Shown here: positions 37,320 to 46,140 of the stretch, piece by piece
Layout: each line of letters begins with the position of its first letter
How positions within the stretch are numbered: the first letter of the stretch is position 1
Assembly (NCBI GenBank): GCA_002491195.1
Contig: DKVL01000012.1
Coordinates: 62,001-126,000, forward strand
Reading direction: 5' to 3'
Origin: Lachnospiraceae bacterium UBA7179
GTDB lineage: Bacteria; Bacillota; Clostridia; Lachnospirales; Lachnospiraceae
DNA: 64,000 bases
The notes under the pieces: model-generated
Database searches by the model: none
What the model was told of the DNA's origin: nothing
Seen by the model: the letters and a program-made list of their open reading frames with translations, nothing else
Position numbers and translations under genes: made by a program

Positions 37320-38635
37320 ATATTTGAATCCATAGATTTGGAATCTTCCGACGCCTGTTCTTGTATGGTTGGTTTCATTTCCGGTTCAGGGAGCAGGATG
37401 GTAACGGTCTCGATACGATTATTTTCTACCTTTTTGGCAATCAGGGTTATGCCATCCTCCGTCACGATCGATTCTCCTTCCGTCGGAAAACGGTCCAACA
37501 GTTCGATCATGATGCCGCCGATGGAATCGTAATCTTCAGAGTCAAATTTGGTCTCAAGAACATCATTAATATCTGCAAGTTTTAAGCTGCCGCCGACCTC
37601 ATAGGTATTGTCGCCGACTTTTTTAAAGAGTTCTGCTTCGTCGGCATCGTACTCATCGCGAATCTCACCAACGATCTCTTCCAACAGGTCCTCTACAGTG
37701 ATCATGCCGACTGTTGCGCCGTACTCGTTCAAAACAAGTGCGACATTTGTGGTTAAAAGACGCATCTCCAGCAAGAGGTCGGCAGTTTTTTTGTATTCAT
37801 AAGTATAGTACCCTTCGCGCAGGATATCATGTATCTTGAAAGTATCCCTGTTTTCTACCAGGAGAAAATCTTTTACAATTACAATACCAATGATGTTATC
37901 GACTTCGTTTTCGTAGACGGGAATGCGGGAATACATGGATTCCCGAAACAGACCAAGCAGCTCGTCGTAGGTCGCGTTGACATCGATCGTGGTCATGTCG
38001 ATGCGGGGAATCATGATATCTTTTGCCACAGAATCCCCGAATTCAAATACATTGTAGATCAGTTTCTTCTCTTCCTGTTCGATCACGCCGTCCTCGTGGC
38101 TCACATCCACATAAGTTTTGAGTTCCGTCTCTGTCATGATGGTACGCGATGACTGGTCGATGTGGAGCATTCCGAGAAAAAATCCTGAGATTTTATCAAT
38201 AATATAAATGACTGGGGTCAATACCTGCATTAGAAAATAGATTACCCTTGCGTAAGCAAGAGACAGCTTTTCATTGTTGCACATAGCCCATGTTTTCGGG
38301 ACGATCTCACCGAATATCAGAACGATCAAAGTCAATAGACCAGTACCGATTCCGACGGCGCTGTTTCCCCATATCCGTATGACAAGAGAAGTCATGAGGG
38401 AGGAGGCGCTGATATTTACGACGTTATTGCCGATCAGGATCGCGCTGATCAGTTTGCTCCTGTTGTCGAGAATTTTCTGAAGCGTGAGCACTCTTCCGGT
38501 AGGGTTTTCGTCGACCATGGCACGCACCTTGACGTTGCTTAAAGTGGTGAGCGCGGTTTCCGCTGACGAGAAAAATGCCGACAGGATAATCAGTACGACA
38601 AGAACTACGAGCTGTATGACACCAGGGGTATCCAA
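37316..38635 (-). CDS. CNNM/CorC-family transporter with CBS domains (hemolysin-like)
   Basis: A 439-residue membrane protein. An N-terminal DUF21 domain of three or four helices (GVIQLVVLVVLIILSAFFSS, then ETALTTLSNVK and IPKTWAMCNNE-like VPKTWA) is followed by a CBS pair (SRIPVYENEVDNIIGIVIVKDF). A CorC/HlyC C-terminal domain ends it (EYGATVGMITVEDLLEEIVGEI). Such proteins are linked to Mg2+ or other cation efflux. The start is TTG at 38635, 10 nt after AAGGAG on this strand. The ATG at 38683 lies 2 nt after the -10 element and so would not be in the mRNA. It is the only confident minus-strand gene here. Confidence 0.93.
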   Translation of the reverse strand: MDTPGVIQLVVLVVLIILSAFFSSAETALTTLSNVKVRAMVDENPTGRVLTLQKILDNRSKLISAILIGNNVVNISASSLMTSLVIRIWGNSAVGIGTGLLTLIVLIFGEIVPKTWAMCNNEKLSLAYARVIYFLMQVLTPVIYIIDKISGFFLGMLHIDQSSRTIMTETELKTYVDVSHEDGVIEQEEKKLIYNVFEFGDSVAKDIMIPRIDMTTIDVNATYDELLGLFRESMYSRIPVYENEVDNIIGIVIVKDFLLVENRDTFKIHDILREGYYTYEYKKTADLLLEMRLLTTNVALVLNEYGATVGMITVEDLLEEIVGEIRDEYDADEAELFKKVGDNTYEVGGSLKLADINDVLETKFDSEDYDSIGGIMIELLDRFPTEGESIVTEDGITLIAKKVENNRIETVTILLPEPEMKPTIQEQASEDSKSMDSNM

Positions 38636-38685
38636 AACAAAATCACTCCTTTTTGTGTTGCATAAAATAAAATGTATCAGCATAG

Positions 38686-38714
38686 ATTATAACAGTGTTA
38701 AGGCAATAATACAA
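38686..38714 (-). promoter_or_regulatory. promoter of the CNNM transporter gene
   Basis: On the minus strand, TTGTAT (38714-38709), 17 bp, TATAAT (38691-38686). The predicted start lies downstream of the ATG at 38683, which is the reason for choosing the TTG start of the gene. Confidence 0.75.
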
Positions 38715-38748
38715 GATTATATTTGAAAAAAACGGGAGGTAGTGTGTT

Positions 38749-39120
38749 TTGAAAAATGCATTTCGTACGGAGCGTCTGGTGGCTCTCTTAAAATGTCTGA
38801 TGGCAGCATATCTGATCACAGGCGTACTGCTCCTGCTGGTAGCAGGATTACTGTACAAGTTTTCGATCGGAGAGAGTGTCGTAGATATCAGTATCATTGT
38901 GATTTATTGTGTCTCTTCCCTGTTAGCGGGACTTTTTTTCTCCAAGGGAGCAGTGAGTCACAGGTTTCTCTGGGGGATGCTGGCGGGGGCGGCATATTTT
39001 ATAGTCATATGTGTGGTGTCCGTTGTGGCGGATCCCAACTTTGTGCCAGTCAGCAATGCCTGCATCACAACGCTTTTGATTTGCCTTGGCAGCGGGATGT
39101 TGGGCGGAATGCTGGGATAG
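38749..39120 (+). CDS. TIGR04086-family small membrane protein
   Basis: A 123-residue protein of four membrane helices (about 12-35, 42-63, 72-92 and 98-122), each rich in Gly and small residues, with little outside the membrane. It matches what I know of the TIGR04086 (DUF3792) family found in spore-forming Firmicutes, often near secDF; the family role is unknown. Here a lysozyme gene and the scfAB pair lie between it and secDF. The start is TTG at 38749, 8 nt after GGGAGGT (38734-38740). It is transcribed away from the CNNM gene. Confidence 0.8.
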   Translation: MKNAFRTERLVALLKCLMAAYLITGVLLLLVAGLLYKFSIGESVVDISIIVIYCVSSLLAGLFFSKGAVSHRFLWGMLAGAAYFIVICVVSVVADPNFVPVSNACITTLLICLGSGMLGGMLG

Positions 39121-39175
39121 TGGGCGACTTGTAGATACTGGAACTATAAAAACTTTGTAAAATAACTTTCTTTCT

Positions 39176-39194
39176 TGTCGAAATATGTTATACT
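39176..39194 (+). promoter_or_regulatory. lysozyme promoter with a Spo0A-box match
   Basis: TATACT (39189-39194) is a good -10 with no convincing -35. A perfect 7-base Spo0A box, TGTCGAA (39176-39182), lies 6 bases upstream of it, within the spacer region, a place where binding would be expected to repress. Confidence 0.4.
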
Positions 39195-39247
39195 GGTCAG
39201 GCAGTGTGAAATAAAAGTATAACAGAAAGGGTGAGGAGAGAGACATT

Positions 39248-40279
39248 ATGAAGAATGCATTACATAAGAAAATGGCAGGTATTAAGGCACTATTGCTGGC
39301 AGCGGCGCTGCTCTTGTCGACACTGGCTCCGCAGTTTGCAGTGCAGGCGGCGCCTAATGAAGTTCCACAGGCGGCGATCGGGATTGACGTGTCGCGTTAT
39401 CAGGGGTTGATCGACTGGAATCAGGTTGCCGCTTCCGGAGTGCAGTTTGCGATGATACGGGTTGGTTTCCGTATGCAGACGTCGGGCATCCTGTTTGAAG
39501 ATCCATATGCAAGGTACAATCTGCAGGAGGCGCAGCGAGTCGGAATCAAAGTTGGGGCATATTTTTTCTCCACTGCTGTGAATGAGGCTGAGGTACTTGA
39601 GGAGGCTGCGTTTACAGCGAATCTGATCGATCAGTATCAGATTACGTTCCCGGTAGCGTATGACTGCGAGGGATACAGGACTGCGACGAGCAGGCAGTAT
39701 GGCCTTGGCAGGGAGGTAAGGACGGCGCTGGCAGTGAAGTTCCTTGATGCGATTGCTGCGAGAGGATATACACCAGTATTTTATTCATCACGGAATGCGA
39801 TGACGGACAACAAGGACTGGGATATGAATATTCTGAACCGGTATAAAGTATGGGTGGCGCAGTATCCAGCGCAGCCTTTTCCGGTTACATCCATGAGCAG
39901 TTATGCGGGACCGCAGGTGATGTGGCAATACACCCAGAAGGCGGCGATACCGGGAATTGCCGGAGAGGTGGACATGAATGTTTCGTATTTTAATTATGAT
40001 GGGATTGCGGAGGCGAAGGTTCCGGGTGTTGCGCCTGTGATCAGCGCTGAGAATGCGGCAAATGTGCAGTATCTGGATGTGACTGAGGTGGTGACGCCAA
40101 GCAAAACAGTGAATCTGCGCATCGTGCCGAATGCAGATGACCCGGCTACGATCGTGGTTCCGATCAATCCGGGCGACATGATTTTCCGCACGGGAATCGG
40201 CAATAACGGATGGTCAAGGATCCTGTTGGGTGACCAGGTTTTATATGCTTCCACATCCTATCTGCAGAAGGTTATGTAA
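39248..40279 (+). CDS. secreted GH25 lysozyme
   Basis: A 343-residue exported muramidase of glycoside hydrolase family 25. A signal peptide covers about residues 1-35 (basic start, hydrophobic core LLLAAALLLSTLAP, then VQAAP). The catalytic domain starts with GIDVSRYQGLIDW, and the acid catalysts lie in the AYDCEG segment. The YTPVFYSS and QYTQKAAIPGIAGEVDMNV segments are typical. The last 75 residues (VTPSKTVNLRIVPN to the end) resemble a bacterial SH3 domain for wall binding. GGTGAGGAG precedes the ATG. It stands in front of scfA with a separate promoter. Confidence 0.93.
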   Translation: MKNALHKKMAGIKALLLAAALLLSTLAPQFAVQAAPNEVPQAAIGIDVSRYQGLIDWNQVAASGVQFAMIRVGFRMQTSGILFEDPYARYNLQEAQRVGIKVGAYFFSTAVNEAEVLEEAAFTANLIDQYQITFPVAYDCEGYRTATSRQYGLGREVRTALAVKFLDAIAARGYTPVFYSSRNAMTDNKDWDMNILNRYKVWVAQYPAQPFPVTSMSSYAGPQVMWQYTQKAAIPGIAGEVDMNVSYFNYDGIAEAKVPGVAPVISAENAANVQYLDVTEVVTPSKTVNLRIVPNADDPATIVVPINPGDMIFRTGIGNNGWSRILLGDQVLYASTSYLQKVM

Positions 40280-40329
40280 CAAATCTTGTAACAAGATCTT
40301 AAAAAATACTTTTCGAATGTGGAAATATG

Positions 40330-40338
40330 TGGTATACT
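40330..40338 (+). promoter_or_regulatory. extended -10 promoter of scfA
   Basis: TGG followed by TATACT (40333-40338) forms an extended -10. The -35 region is weak. The predicted start lies about 50 bases before scfA. Confidence 0.5.
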
Positions 40339-40397
40339 ATCGTAGATTATTAATATCACGAATTTTTTTGAGAATATCTATTAAGGAGGCAATTGAT

Positions 40398-40541
40398 ATG
40401 AAGCACATTAAGACATTGACGACCAGAGATTACAAAGAGTCCGTAAAGAAGGGCGGTTGTGGCGAATGCCAGACTTCCTGCCAGTCAGCCTGCAAGACAT
40501 CATGTACAGTTGGAAATCAGAGCTGCGAGCATACGAAATAA
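40398..40541 (+). CDS. scfA: SCIFF peptide (six-cysteine RiPP precursor)
   Basis: A 47-residue ribosomal peptide with cysteines at 21, 24, 28, 32, 36 and 43, the six-cysteines-in-forty-five pattern that names SCIFF. The leader (MKHIKTLTTRDYKESVKKGG) is the part the maturase is expected to recognise. Known SCIFF maturases make a thioether bond from a Cys to a residue such as Thr. The product's role is unknown although it is nearly universal in Clostridia. AAGGAGG (40383-40389) sets the ATG, which is shorter than the usual gene-finder cut-off. scfB lies 209 bases downstream. Confidence 0.97.
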   Translation: MKHIKTLTTRDYKESVKKGGCGECQTSCQSACKTSCTVGNQSCEHTK

Positions 40542-40558
40542 AGCATAAGAAGCTGGAT

Positions 40559-40578
40559 CTGAATAATAAGTTATTCAG
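40559..40578 (+). promoter_or_regulatory. hairpin 1 between scfA and scfB
   Basis: CTGAATAA (40559-40566) and TTATTCAG (40571-40578) form a perfect 8-bp stem with a TAAG loop, just after scfA. It has no T run, so a stabilising or processing role is as likely as termination. Confidence 0.45.
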
Positions 40579-40582
40579 AGTA

Positions 40583-40619
40583 AGGAGCTGTGGGAAAAGA
40601 AACGATGCCCACAGCTCCT
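40583..40619 (+). terminator. hairpin 2 between scfA and scfB (weak terminator)
   Basis: AGGAGCTGTGGG (40583-40594) pairs with CCCACAGCTCCT (40608-40619), a perfect 12-bp stem. There is no T run after it, so it may reduce rather than stop read-through. Confidence 0.5.
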
Positions 40620-40628
40620 AAATATGGA

Positions 40629-40672
40629 AACAATCGAGTAGGAGGGAATACAAGCCCTCCTACTCGATTGTT
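40629..40672 (+). terminator. hairpin 3 between scfA and scfB (attenuator-like)
   Basis: An 18-bp perfect stem (40629-40646 with 40655-40672) with an 8-base loop, followed by CGTATTATAC rather than a T run. It is the strongest structure between the two genes. Confidence 0.55.
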
Positions 40673-40678
40673 CGTATT

Positions 40679-40712
40679 ATACTGAGCGGTCAGTCTTTTC
40701 GACCGCCAGTAT
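40679..40712 (+). promoter_or_regulatory. hairpin 4 before scfB
   Basis: ATACTGAGCGGTC (40679-40691) pairs with GACCGCCAGTAT (40701-40712) with one bulged A; the loop includes a TTTT run. It ends about 40 bases before scfB. Confidence 0.5.
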
Positions 40713-40750
40713 AGATGGATGCGATATTATGATAGGGAAAGGAAAAAAAA

Positions 40751-42133
40751 TTGATACATCAATATAAAAACAATGGGTACAATATCGTCCTGGATGTCAA
40801 CAGCGGTTCCGTTCATGTGGTCGACGACATCGTATATGACGTGATTGCCTGTATGGTGGAGAACCGGTTGGAGCATGTGGAGAAAGAAGCAGCATACGAG
40901 GCACTGAAGGAGAAATTTGCAGACAGGACAGAGGAATTGTCTGAACTTGTCGATGAGATATATGAATTGAAAGAGAATGGAATGCTCTTTACGGAAGATA
41001 TTTATGCCCAGAGCATTGAGGCGTTCAAAAAGCGCGAAACGGTCGTCAAGGCGCTCTGCCTGCATATCGCCCATGACTGTAATCTCAAATGCAGATACTG
41101 TTTTGCAGAGGAGGGGGAGTATCATGGCAGGCGTGCACTGATGAGCTTCGAAGTAGGGAAGAAGGCGCTGGATTTTCTGGTGGCAAATTCGGGCAGCCGC
41201 GTCAATCTGGAGGTGGATTTCTTTGGCGGGGAACCGTTGATGAACTGGCAGGTCGTAAAGGATCTGGTAGCGTATGGCAGAAGCCTTGAGGAACCGCATC
41301 ACAAGAAGTTTCGCTTTACACTTACGACGAACGGCGTTTTGCTGAATGATGAGGTGATTGATTTTGTCAACCGGGAGATGGCCAATATTGTGCTGAGTGT
41401 GGATGGCAGAAAGGAGATCAATGACAGGATGCGCCCGCTTGCCGGTGGACAGGGGAGCTATGACCTGATCATTCCCAAATTCAAAAAAGTTGCCGAGAGC
41501 AGAAACCAGACAAACTATTATGTGCGCGGTACCTTTACGCACTTTAACAAGGATTTTGCGGCGGATGTCTGTCATCTGGCTGATCTGGGTTTCAGGCAGA
41601 TCTCTGTGGAGCCGGTGGTGGCGCCGGAGAGCGAGGATTATGCGCTTGTCGAGTCAGATATTCCGGAGATCCTTGCGGAGTATGACAAGCTTGCGGCAGA
41701 GGTGGTCAGACGGCATAGGGAAGGGAATGGATTTAATTTCTTTCATTTTATGATCGATCTGGAGGGAGGTCCCTGTGTGTACAAGAGGTTGTCCGGATGT
41801 GGTTCGGGTACAGAGTATCTGGCTGTGACACCGTGGGGGGATTTTTATCCGTGCCATCAGTTTGTCGGTCAGGAGGATTTCCTTATGGGAAATGTGGATG
41901 ACGGGATTACCAACACGGAGATCCGCGATCGGTTTAAGGAATGTAATGTGTATTCCAAAGAAAAGTGTAAGGATTGTTTTGCAAAGTTCTATTGCAGTGG
42001 CGGGTGCGCGGCCAATTCGTACAATTTCCATGGAGACATCAACGATGTTTATGACCTGGGGTGTGCGCTTCAGCGGAAACGTGTTGAGTGTGCGATCATG
42101 ATCAAGGCGGCTATTGCAGAGAATGGACAGTAG
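40751..42133 (+). CDS. scfB: SCIFF radical-SAM/SPASM maturase
   Basis: A 460-residue radical S-adenosylmethionine enzyme that installs thioether links in ScfA. The first ~100 residues form a peptide-recognition-like domain (IVLDVNSGSVHVVDDIVYDV). The [4Fe-4S] site is CNLKCRYC at residues 110-117, followed by FFGGEPL. The C-terminal SPASM-type region has the auxiliary-cluster cysteines in CGSGTEYLAVTPWGDFYPC and KCKDCFAKFYCSGGC. The start is TTG at 40751, after GGGAAAGG. Partner peptide and enzyme are adjacent in the usual order. Confidence 0.96.
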   Translation: MIHQYKNNGYNIVLDVNSGSVHVVDDIVYDVIACMVENRLEHVEKEAAYEALKEKFADRTEELSELVDEIYELKENGMLFTEDIYAQSIEAFKKRETVVKALCLHIAHDCNLKCRYCFAEEGEYHGRRALMSFEVGKKALDFLVANSGSRVNLEVDFFGGEPLMNWQVVKDLVAYGRSLEEPHHKKFRFTLTTNGVLLNDEVIDFVNREMANIVLSVDGRKEINDRMRPLAGGQGSYDLIIPKFKKVAESRNQTNYYVRGTFTHFNKDFAADVCHLADLGFRQISVEPVVAPESEDYALVESDIPEILAEYDKLAAEVVRRHREGNGFNFFHFMIDLEGGPCVYKRLSGCGSGTEYLAVTPWGDFYPCHQFVGQEDFLMGNVDDGITNTEIRDRFKECNVYSKEKCKDCFAKFYCSGGCAANSYNFHGDINDVYDLGCALQRKRVECAIMIKAAIAENGQ

Positions 42134-42176
42134 AAGTGGTTTTGTAAGGCTTGATGCTAGTAAAGGAGTTTAAAAT

Positions 42177-44414
42177 ATGAAGAAAAACAAAGGAGTGGTT
42201 ACGCTGCTTGTGACAGTTCTTGTCATGGTGGCGTTGGGATTTGTGGCCGTATGGGGGATCGGGACCGAGAGAGCCGGTTCCGCGGCAGGAATCCGGCAGG
42301 GACTTGACCTTGCGGGAGGTGTGAGTATCACATATCAGGTAGTCGGGGAGGAAAATCCTTCTGCTGAGGATATGGCAGATACGATCTATAAGCTGCAGCA
42401 GCGCGTACAGGGTTATAGTACGGAAGCGCAGGTATACCAGGAGGGATCGGACCGTATCAATATCGAAATTCCGGGTGTGTCCGACGCAAACGCAATCCTG
42501 ACGGATCTGGGACGTCCGGGGGCACTTTACTTTATCGCGCAGACAGATGCGGACGGCAATCAGAATTATTCTTACACAGGTTCGGGTGCGACAGGTTTTT
42601 CGCTGAACAAGACGATTGAGGAACTGAAGGCGGATGGCAGCATCGTGCTCGAAGGGACGGATGTCGAGGCGGCAGACGGCGGTTCGGCGAGCGATGAACT
42701 CGGAAACAGTCAGTTTGTCGTAGATCTTATATTCACGAGTGAAGGCACGGCAAAGTTTGCGGAAGCCACAAAAAAGGCATATGCTAATGGTGAGTCAATC
42801 GGAATCTACTATGATGGCGATTTTATCAGTGTGCCAAATGTCAAGGCGGAACTCACAGACGGCAGGGCGCAGATTTCCGGTATGGGATCTTATGAGGAGG
42901 CTGAGCGTATCGCAAGCCAGATTCGTATCGGTGGATTGAAACTGGAACTGGAGGAGCTGCGCTCGAATGTGGTAGGTGCTCAGCTCGGCGAGGAAGCTGT
43001 GAGGACAAGCCTGCTGGCAGCATTGATTGGTTTGATCATTATCGCACTGTTTATGATCATTGTATATCGTGTGCCGGGGGGTGCGTCGGTGCTGGCATTG
43101 ATGATCTATACCTGTCTGATTGTAATCTGCCTGAATATCTTTGAGCTGACGCTGACCCTTCCGGGAATTGCGGGAATTATCCTTTCGATTGGTATGGCAG
43201 TCGATGCAAACGTGATCATCTTTGCGCGTATCCGTGAGGAGATTACAGCTGGCAAGACAGTCAGAAATGCGATTGAGAGCGGTTTCCAGAAAGCGCTCTC
43301 GGCGATTGTCGACGGCAATGTGACGACGCTGATTGCAGCGTTCGTGCTTGGCATCAAGGGTTCTGGTACAGTGAAAGGTTTTGCATATACGCTTGGCCTG
43401 GGTATTGTGCTCTCCATGTTCACGGCACTCTTTGTGACAAGATTGATTCTCAGGGCATTGTTTGCGGTCGGGCTCAAGGATGTAAAGTTTTATGGCAGAA
43501 ATAAAGAGAGAGCAACAATCAATTTTCTCGGAAAGAGAACGATATTTTTTGCCGGTTCGATTATCGTGATCGTCATTGGATTTGTGTTTATGGGGATCAA
43601 TAGCGCTTCCACGGGCAGGGTATTGAATTACAGTCTTGACTTTGTGGGTGGGACTTCCACAAATGTCACGTTTAATGAGGATATGGATCTTGCCGCGATC
43701 GATGAGAATGTTGTACCGGTGTTCAGTGATGTGACAGGCGACGGTGCGGTGCAGGTGCAGAAAGTGGCAGGTTCTAATGAGGTGATCTTCAAGACAAGGG
43801 AGCTCAATCTAACAGAGAGAGAACAGTTAAACAGTGCACTGGTTGAGAAGTTTGGTGTCAATGAGGAACTGATCACCGCGGAGACGATCAGTTCTACGAT
43901 CAGCTCCGAGATGAAGAGTGATGCAGTCATCGCGGTGATCATTGCTACGGTTTGTATGTTGATCTATATCTGGTTCCGGTTTAAGGATGTTCGTTTTGCG
44001 GCGAGCTCTGTGGCGGCGCTGGTACATGATGTGCTTGTCGTGCTTGCGTTTTACGCAGTTGCAAGGGTGTCTGTAGGCAGTACATTTATCGCGTGTATGC
44101 TTACGATTGTAGGATATTCTATCAACGCAACAATTGTTATTTTTGATCGGATCAGGGAAAATCTTGGCACGATGCAAAAGAAGGATTCGCTGGAAGAGCT
44201 GGTCAACAGGAGTATCAGCCAGACACTTTCGAGAAGTATCTTTACGTCACTCACGACCTTTATCATGGTTGCGGCGCTGTATGTGCTGGGTGTGACTTCG
44301 ATCAAGGAGTTTGCGCTGCCGCTTATGGTAGGTATTGTGTGCGGTACATACTCTTCGGTATGTATCACAGGTGCACTCTGGTATGTGCTTAAGACAAAGA
44401 TCAAAAAAGCATAG
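42177..44414 (+). CDS. secDF: fused protein translocase subunit SecDF
   Basis: A single 745-residue SecD-SecF fusion, as in Bacillus and many Clostridia; other bacteria have two genes. It uses the proton motive force to help secreted proteins leave the SecYEG channel. The SecD half begins with a membrane helix and a large extracellular domain (GIRQGLDLAGGVSITY). Six helices with AGIILSIGMAVDANVIIFARIREE follow. The SecF half starts near residue 445 with LNYSLDFVGGTS and ends with VGYSINATIVIFDRIRENL. AAGGAG precedes the ATG. It is followed by a good terminator. Confidence 0.97.
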   Translation: MKKNKGVVTLLVTVLVMVALGFVAVWGIGTERAGSAAGIRQGLDLAGGVSITYQVVGEENPSAEDMADTIYKLQQRVQGYSTEAQVYQEGSDRINIEIPGVSDANAILTDLGRPGALYFIAQTDADGNQNYSYTGSGATGFSLNKTIEELKADGSIVLEGTDVEAADGGSASDELGNSQFVVDLIFTSEGTAKFAEATKKAYANGESIGIYYDGDFISVPNVKAELTDGRAQISGMGSYEEAERIASQIRIGGLKLELEELRSNVVGAQLGEEAVRTSLLAALIGLIIIALFMIIVYRVPGGASVLALMIYTCLIVICLNIFELTLTLPGIAGIILSIGMAVDANVIIFARIREEITAGKTVRNAIESGFQKALSAIVDGNVTTLIAAFVLGIKGSGTVKGFAYTLGLGIVLSMFTALFVTRLILRALFAVGLKDVKFYGRNKERATINFLGKRTIFFAGSIIVIVIGFVFMGINSASTGRVLNYSLDFVGGTSTNVTFNEDMDLAAIDENVVPVFSDVTGDGAVQVQKVAGSNEVIFKTRELNLTEREQLNSALVEKFGVNEELITAETISSTISSEMKSDAVIAVIIATVCMLIYIWFRFKDVRFAASSVAALVHDVLVVLAFYAVARVSVGSTFIACMLTIVGYSINATIVIFDRIRENLGTMQKKDSLEELVNRSISQTLSRSIFTSLTTFIMVAALYVLGVTSIKEFALPLMVGIVCGTYSSVCITGALWYVLKTKIKKA

Positions 44415-44434
44415 GAGGGCATTAAGTGGTTTGG

Positions 44435-44462
44435 GCTGCAGCTTTTATGCTGCAGCCTTTTC
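44435..44462 (+). terminator. terminator after secDF
   Basis: GGCTGCAGC (44435-44443), loop TTTTAT, GCTGCAGCC (44450-44458), then TTTT. Confidence 0.85.
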
Positions 44463-44583
44463 ATGCACACGGGCGTCCGGATGAAATATGTCACTAAGGA
44501 AGCAGGCTTCCTCTGCTGACAGACGCCTTATTCGGTTGTTCGAAATTATTTGTCGGATGTGTTTTGGAGGGGAGGTGGATGAT

Positions 44584-45285
44584 ATGGAGGCCGTTTCGGG
44601 AAAGTTTGGGATTTCCGCAGCTGTTCTCAAGTGGATTGCAGTGCTGACGATGGTGATCGATCACTTTGCGGTGGCGGTTTACTGGCAAATGGCGGGCAGC
44701 AGCTATGATGTCTATTTGATTTTGAGAAGGGTTGGCAGAATCGCATTTCCGATCTACTGTTTTTTGCTCGTGGAAGGATTTTACCATACAAGGAATGTCA
44801 CAAAGTACCTGCGAAACTGTATTTTGTTTGCACTGCTATCGGAAATCCCTTTTGATATGGCAATCTTTGGACAAGTATGTTATCCGAAAGGGCAGAATGT
44901 GTATTGCACGCTCTGTATCGGGCTGGGGGCCCTGATCATTTTGGATCGGTATCGGGCGAGGTATGAGACAAAATATGTGCTGCTACGGCTGTTTGTCATA
45001 GTGCTTGCAGCGTATATGGGCGAGGTGCTTGACGTGGATTACCACTGGCGGGGGGTATTGTTTATTATCATGTTTTACTACATCAGGGATATGCAGGAGT
45101 GGATTCGGAATCTTGCGGTGATCTTTGCGTTTGCGTATGAGGTGACAGCGCCGCTTGCAGTGATACCGATTCATTTTTACAATGGACAGCGCGGCAGGCA
45201 GCTTAAGTATTTATTTTATGCGATCTATCCGGTGCATTTGTTGATCTTTGGATTGATTCGGATTTGTTTGATGGGAGCAGGGTGA
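44584..45285 (+). CDS. TraX-family membrane protein
   Basis: A 233-residue polytopic protein with six to eight helices, with LKWIAVLTMVIDHFA at the start, a feature of the TraX (F-pilin acetylase) and related acyltransferase fold. An RIAFPIYCFLLVEGF helix, RNCILFALLSEIPFD and a C-terminal YAIYPVHLLIFG are shared with the family. In chromosomes of Firmicutes these lone genes have no known substrate and no link to conjugation. GGAGGT (44571-44576) is 7 nt before the ATG at 44584. Upstream codons in the same frame belong to the leader. Confidence 0.85.
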   Translation: MEAVSGKFGISAAVLKWIAVLTMVIDHFAVAVYWQMAGSSYDVYLILRRVGRIAFPIYCFLLVEGFYHTRNVTKYLRNCILFALLSEIPFDMAIFGQVCYPKGQNVYCTLCIGLGALIILDRYRARYETKYVLLRLFVIVLAAYMGEVLDVDYHWRGVLFIIMFYYIRDMQEWIRNLAVIFAFAYEVTAPLAVIPIHFYNGQRGRQLKYLFYAIYPVHLLIFGLIRICLMGAG

Positions 45286-45368
45286 CTTGGTTAGAAACTG
45301 TTCAGAAATAGACAAGCAAGATGTACAGGCTATTTTTGAATAGTTTCTTAGAAAGTTGAGGTAAAAAA

Positions 45369-46109
45369 ATGTATACATATGAGATGAATGTGGGCTACAG
45401 TGCGATGGACGCGTCGCTGCGCATGACGATACCTGCGATACTGGATTGTTTTCAGGACGCGGCGATTTTTGAGGCGGAAAACGGGCGCATCACGATGGAG
45501 TATCTCTACAACCGGCATATTGTATGGATGCTCAGTTCGTGGCAGATTGTGATCGACAGGCGTCCGGGGTTGAACGAGAGAATCAGAATTGCGACGTCGC
45601 CCTATGATTTTAAGGGCTTTTTGGGCTATCGAAACTTTACATTGACAGGTGGGGAGGGCGATCTGATCGTCAGGGCGGCATCGATCTGGACGTTGGTTGA
45701 CATAGAGAAGCGCTGTCCGGCGAAACTGACACCGGAGATGCAGGATGCGTATGAGATGGCACCGAAGCTTGCGATGGAGTATGCGCCGAGAAAGATTGTG
45801 CTGTTGGGCGACGGGGAAGAGCAGGAGCATTATAAAGTGCGAAAATACCAGATTGATTCCAATCAGCATATGAACAATGTGGAGTATGTGAGGCTTGCAA
45901 TGGAGATGATTCCGGAGGAGGTAACAATCAGGGAACTGAGGGTAGAGTATAGGAAAGCTGCACTGTTTGGCGATGAAGTGACAGTGGGCGTGATCAAGGC
46001 CAAGGACAAGTATCAGGTGGTTTTAAGGGACACAGAGGGCGGAATCTATGCGGTGGTTGAGTTCACGACAGACCATGCACACATTGATGCCGGGACAATA
46101 TTCTCTTGA
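45369..46109 (+). CDS. acyl-ACP thioesterase
   Basis: A 246-residue double hotdog thioesterase of the FatA/FatB type that releases fatty acids from acyl carrier protein. The N-terminal hotdog contains the helix DCFQDAAIFEAENGRIT and WMLSSWQIVIDRRP; the second has IDSNQHMNNVEYV, the Asp-x-Asn-x-His-x-Asn-Asn catalytic motif. Fatty-acid release fits an anaerobe that recycles or exports acyl chains, but the physiological role is not fixed. The 83-base gap before it holds only an imperfect GAAACTGTTC hairpin. Confidence 0.9.
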   Translation: MYTYEMNVGYSAMDASLRMTIPAILDCFQDAAIFEAENGRITMEYLYNRHIVWMLSSWQIVIDRRPGLNERIRIATSPYDFKGFLGYRNFTLTGGEGDLIVRAASIWTLVDIEKRCPAKLTPEMQDAYEMAPKLAMEYAPRKIVLLGDGEEQEHYKVRKYQIDSNQHMNNVEYVRLAMEMIPEEVTIRELRVEYRKAALFGDEVTVGVIKAKDKYQVVLRDTEGGIYAVVEFTTDHAHIDAGTIFS

Positions 46110-46140
46110 TGAAGGATAGGGAAGGGGATGGGACGTTTGT

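Noticed and set aside
38636..38683. ATG at 38683 (minus strand) as start of the CNNM transporter
   Set aside because: It is 2 bases after the -10 box, before the expected transcription start, and has no ribosome site; TTG at 38635 has AAGGAG.
40727..41575. Long minus-strand open frame opposite scfB
   Set aside because: The scfB motifs are on the other strand; the reverse frame has no recognisable protein features.
44584..45285. TraX-like gene as a sign of a conjugative element
   Set aside because: No other transfer genes are present, and lone chromosomal TraX-family genes are common in Firmicutes.
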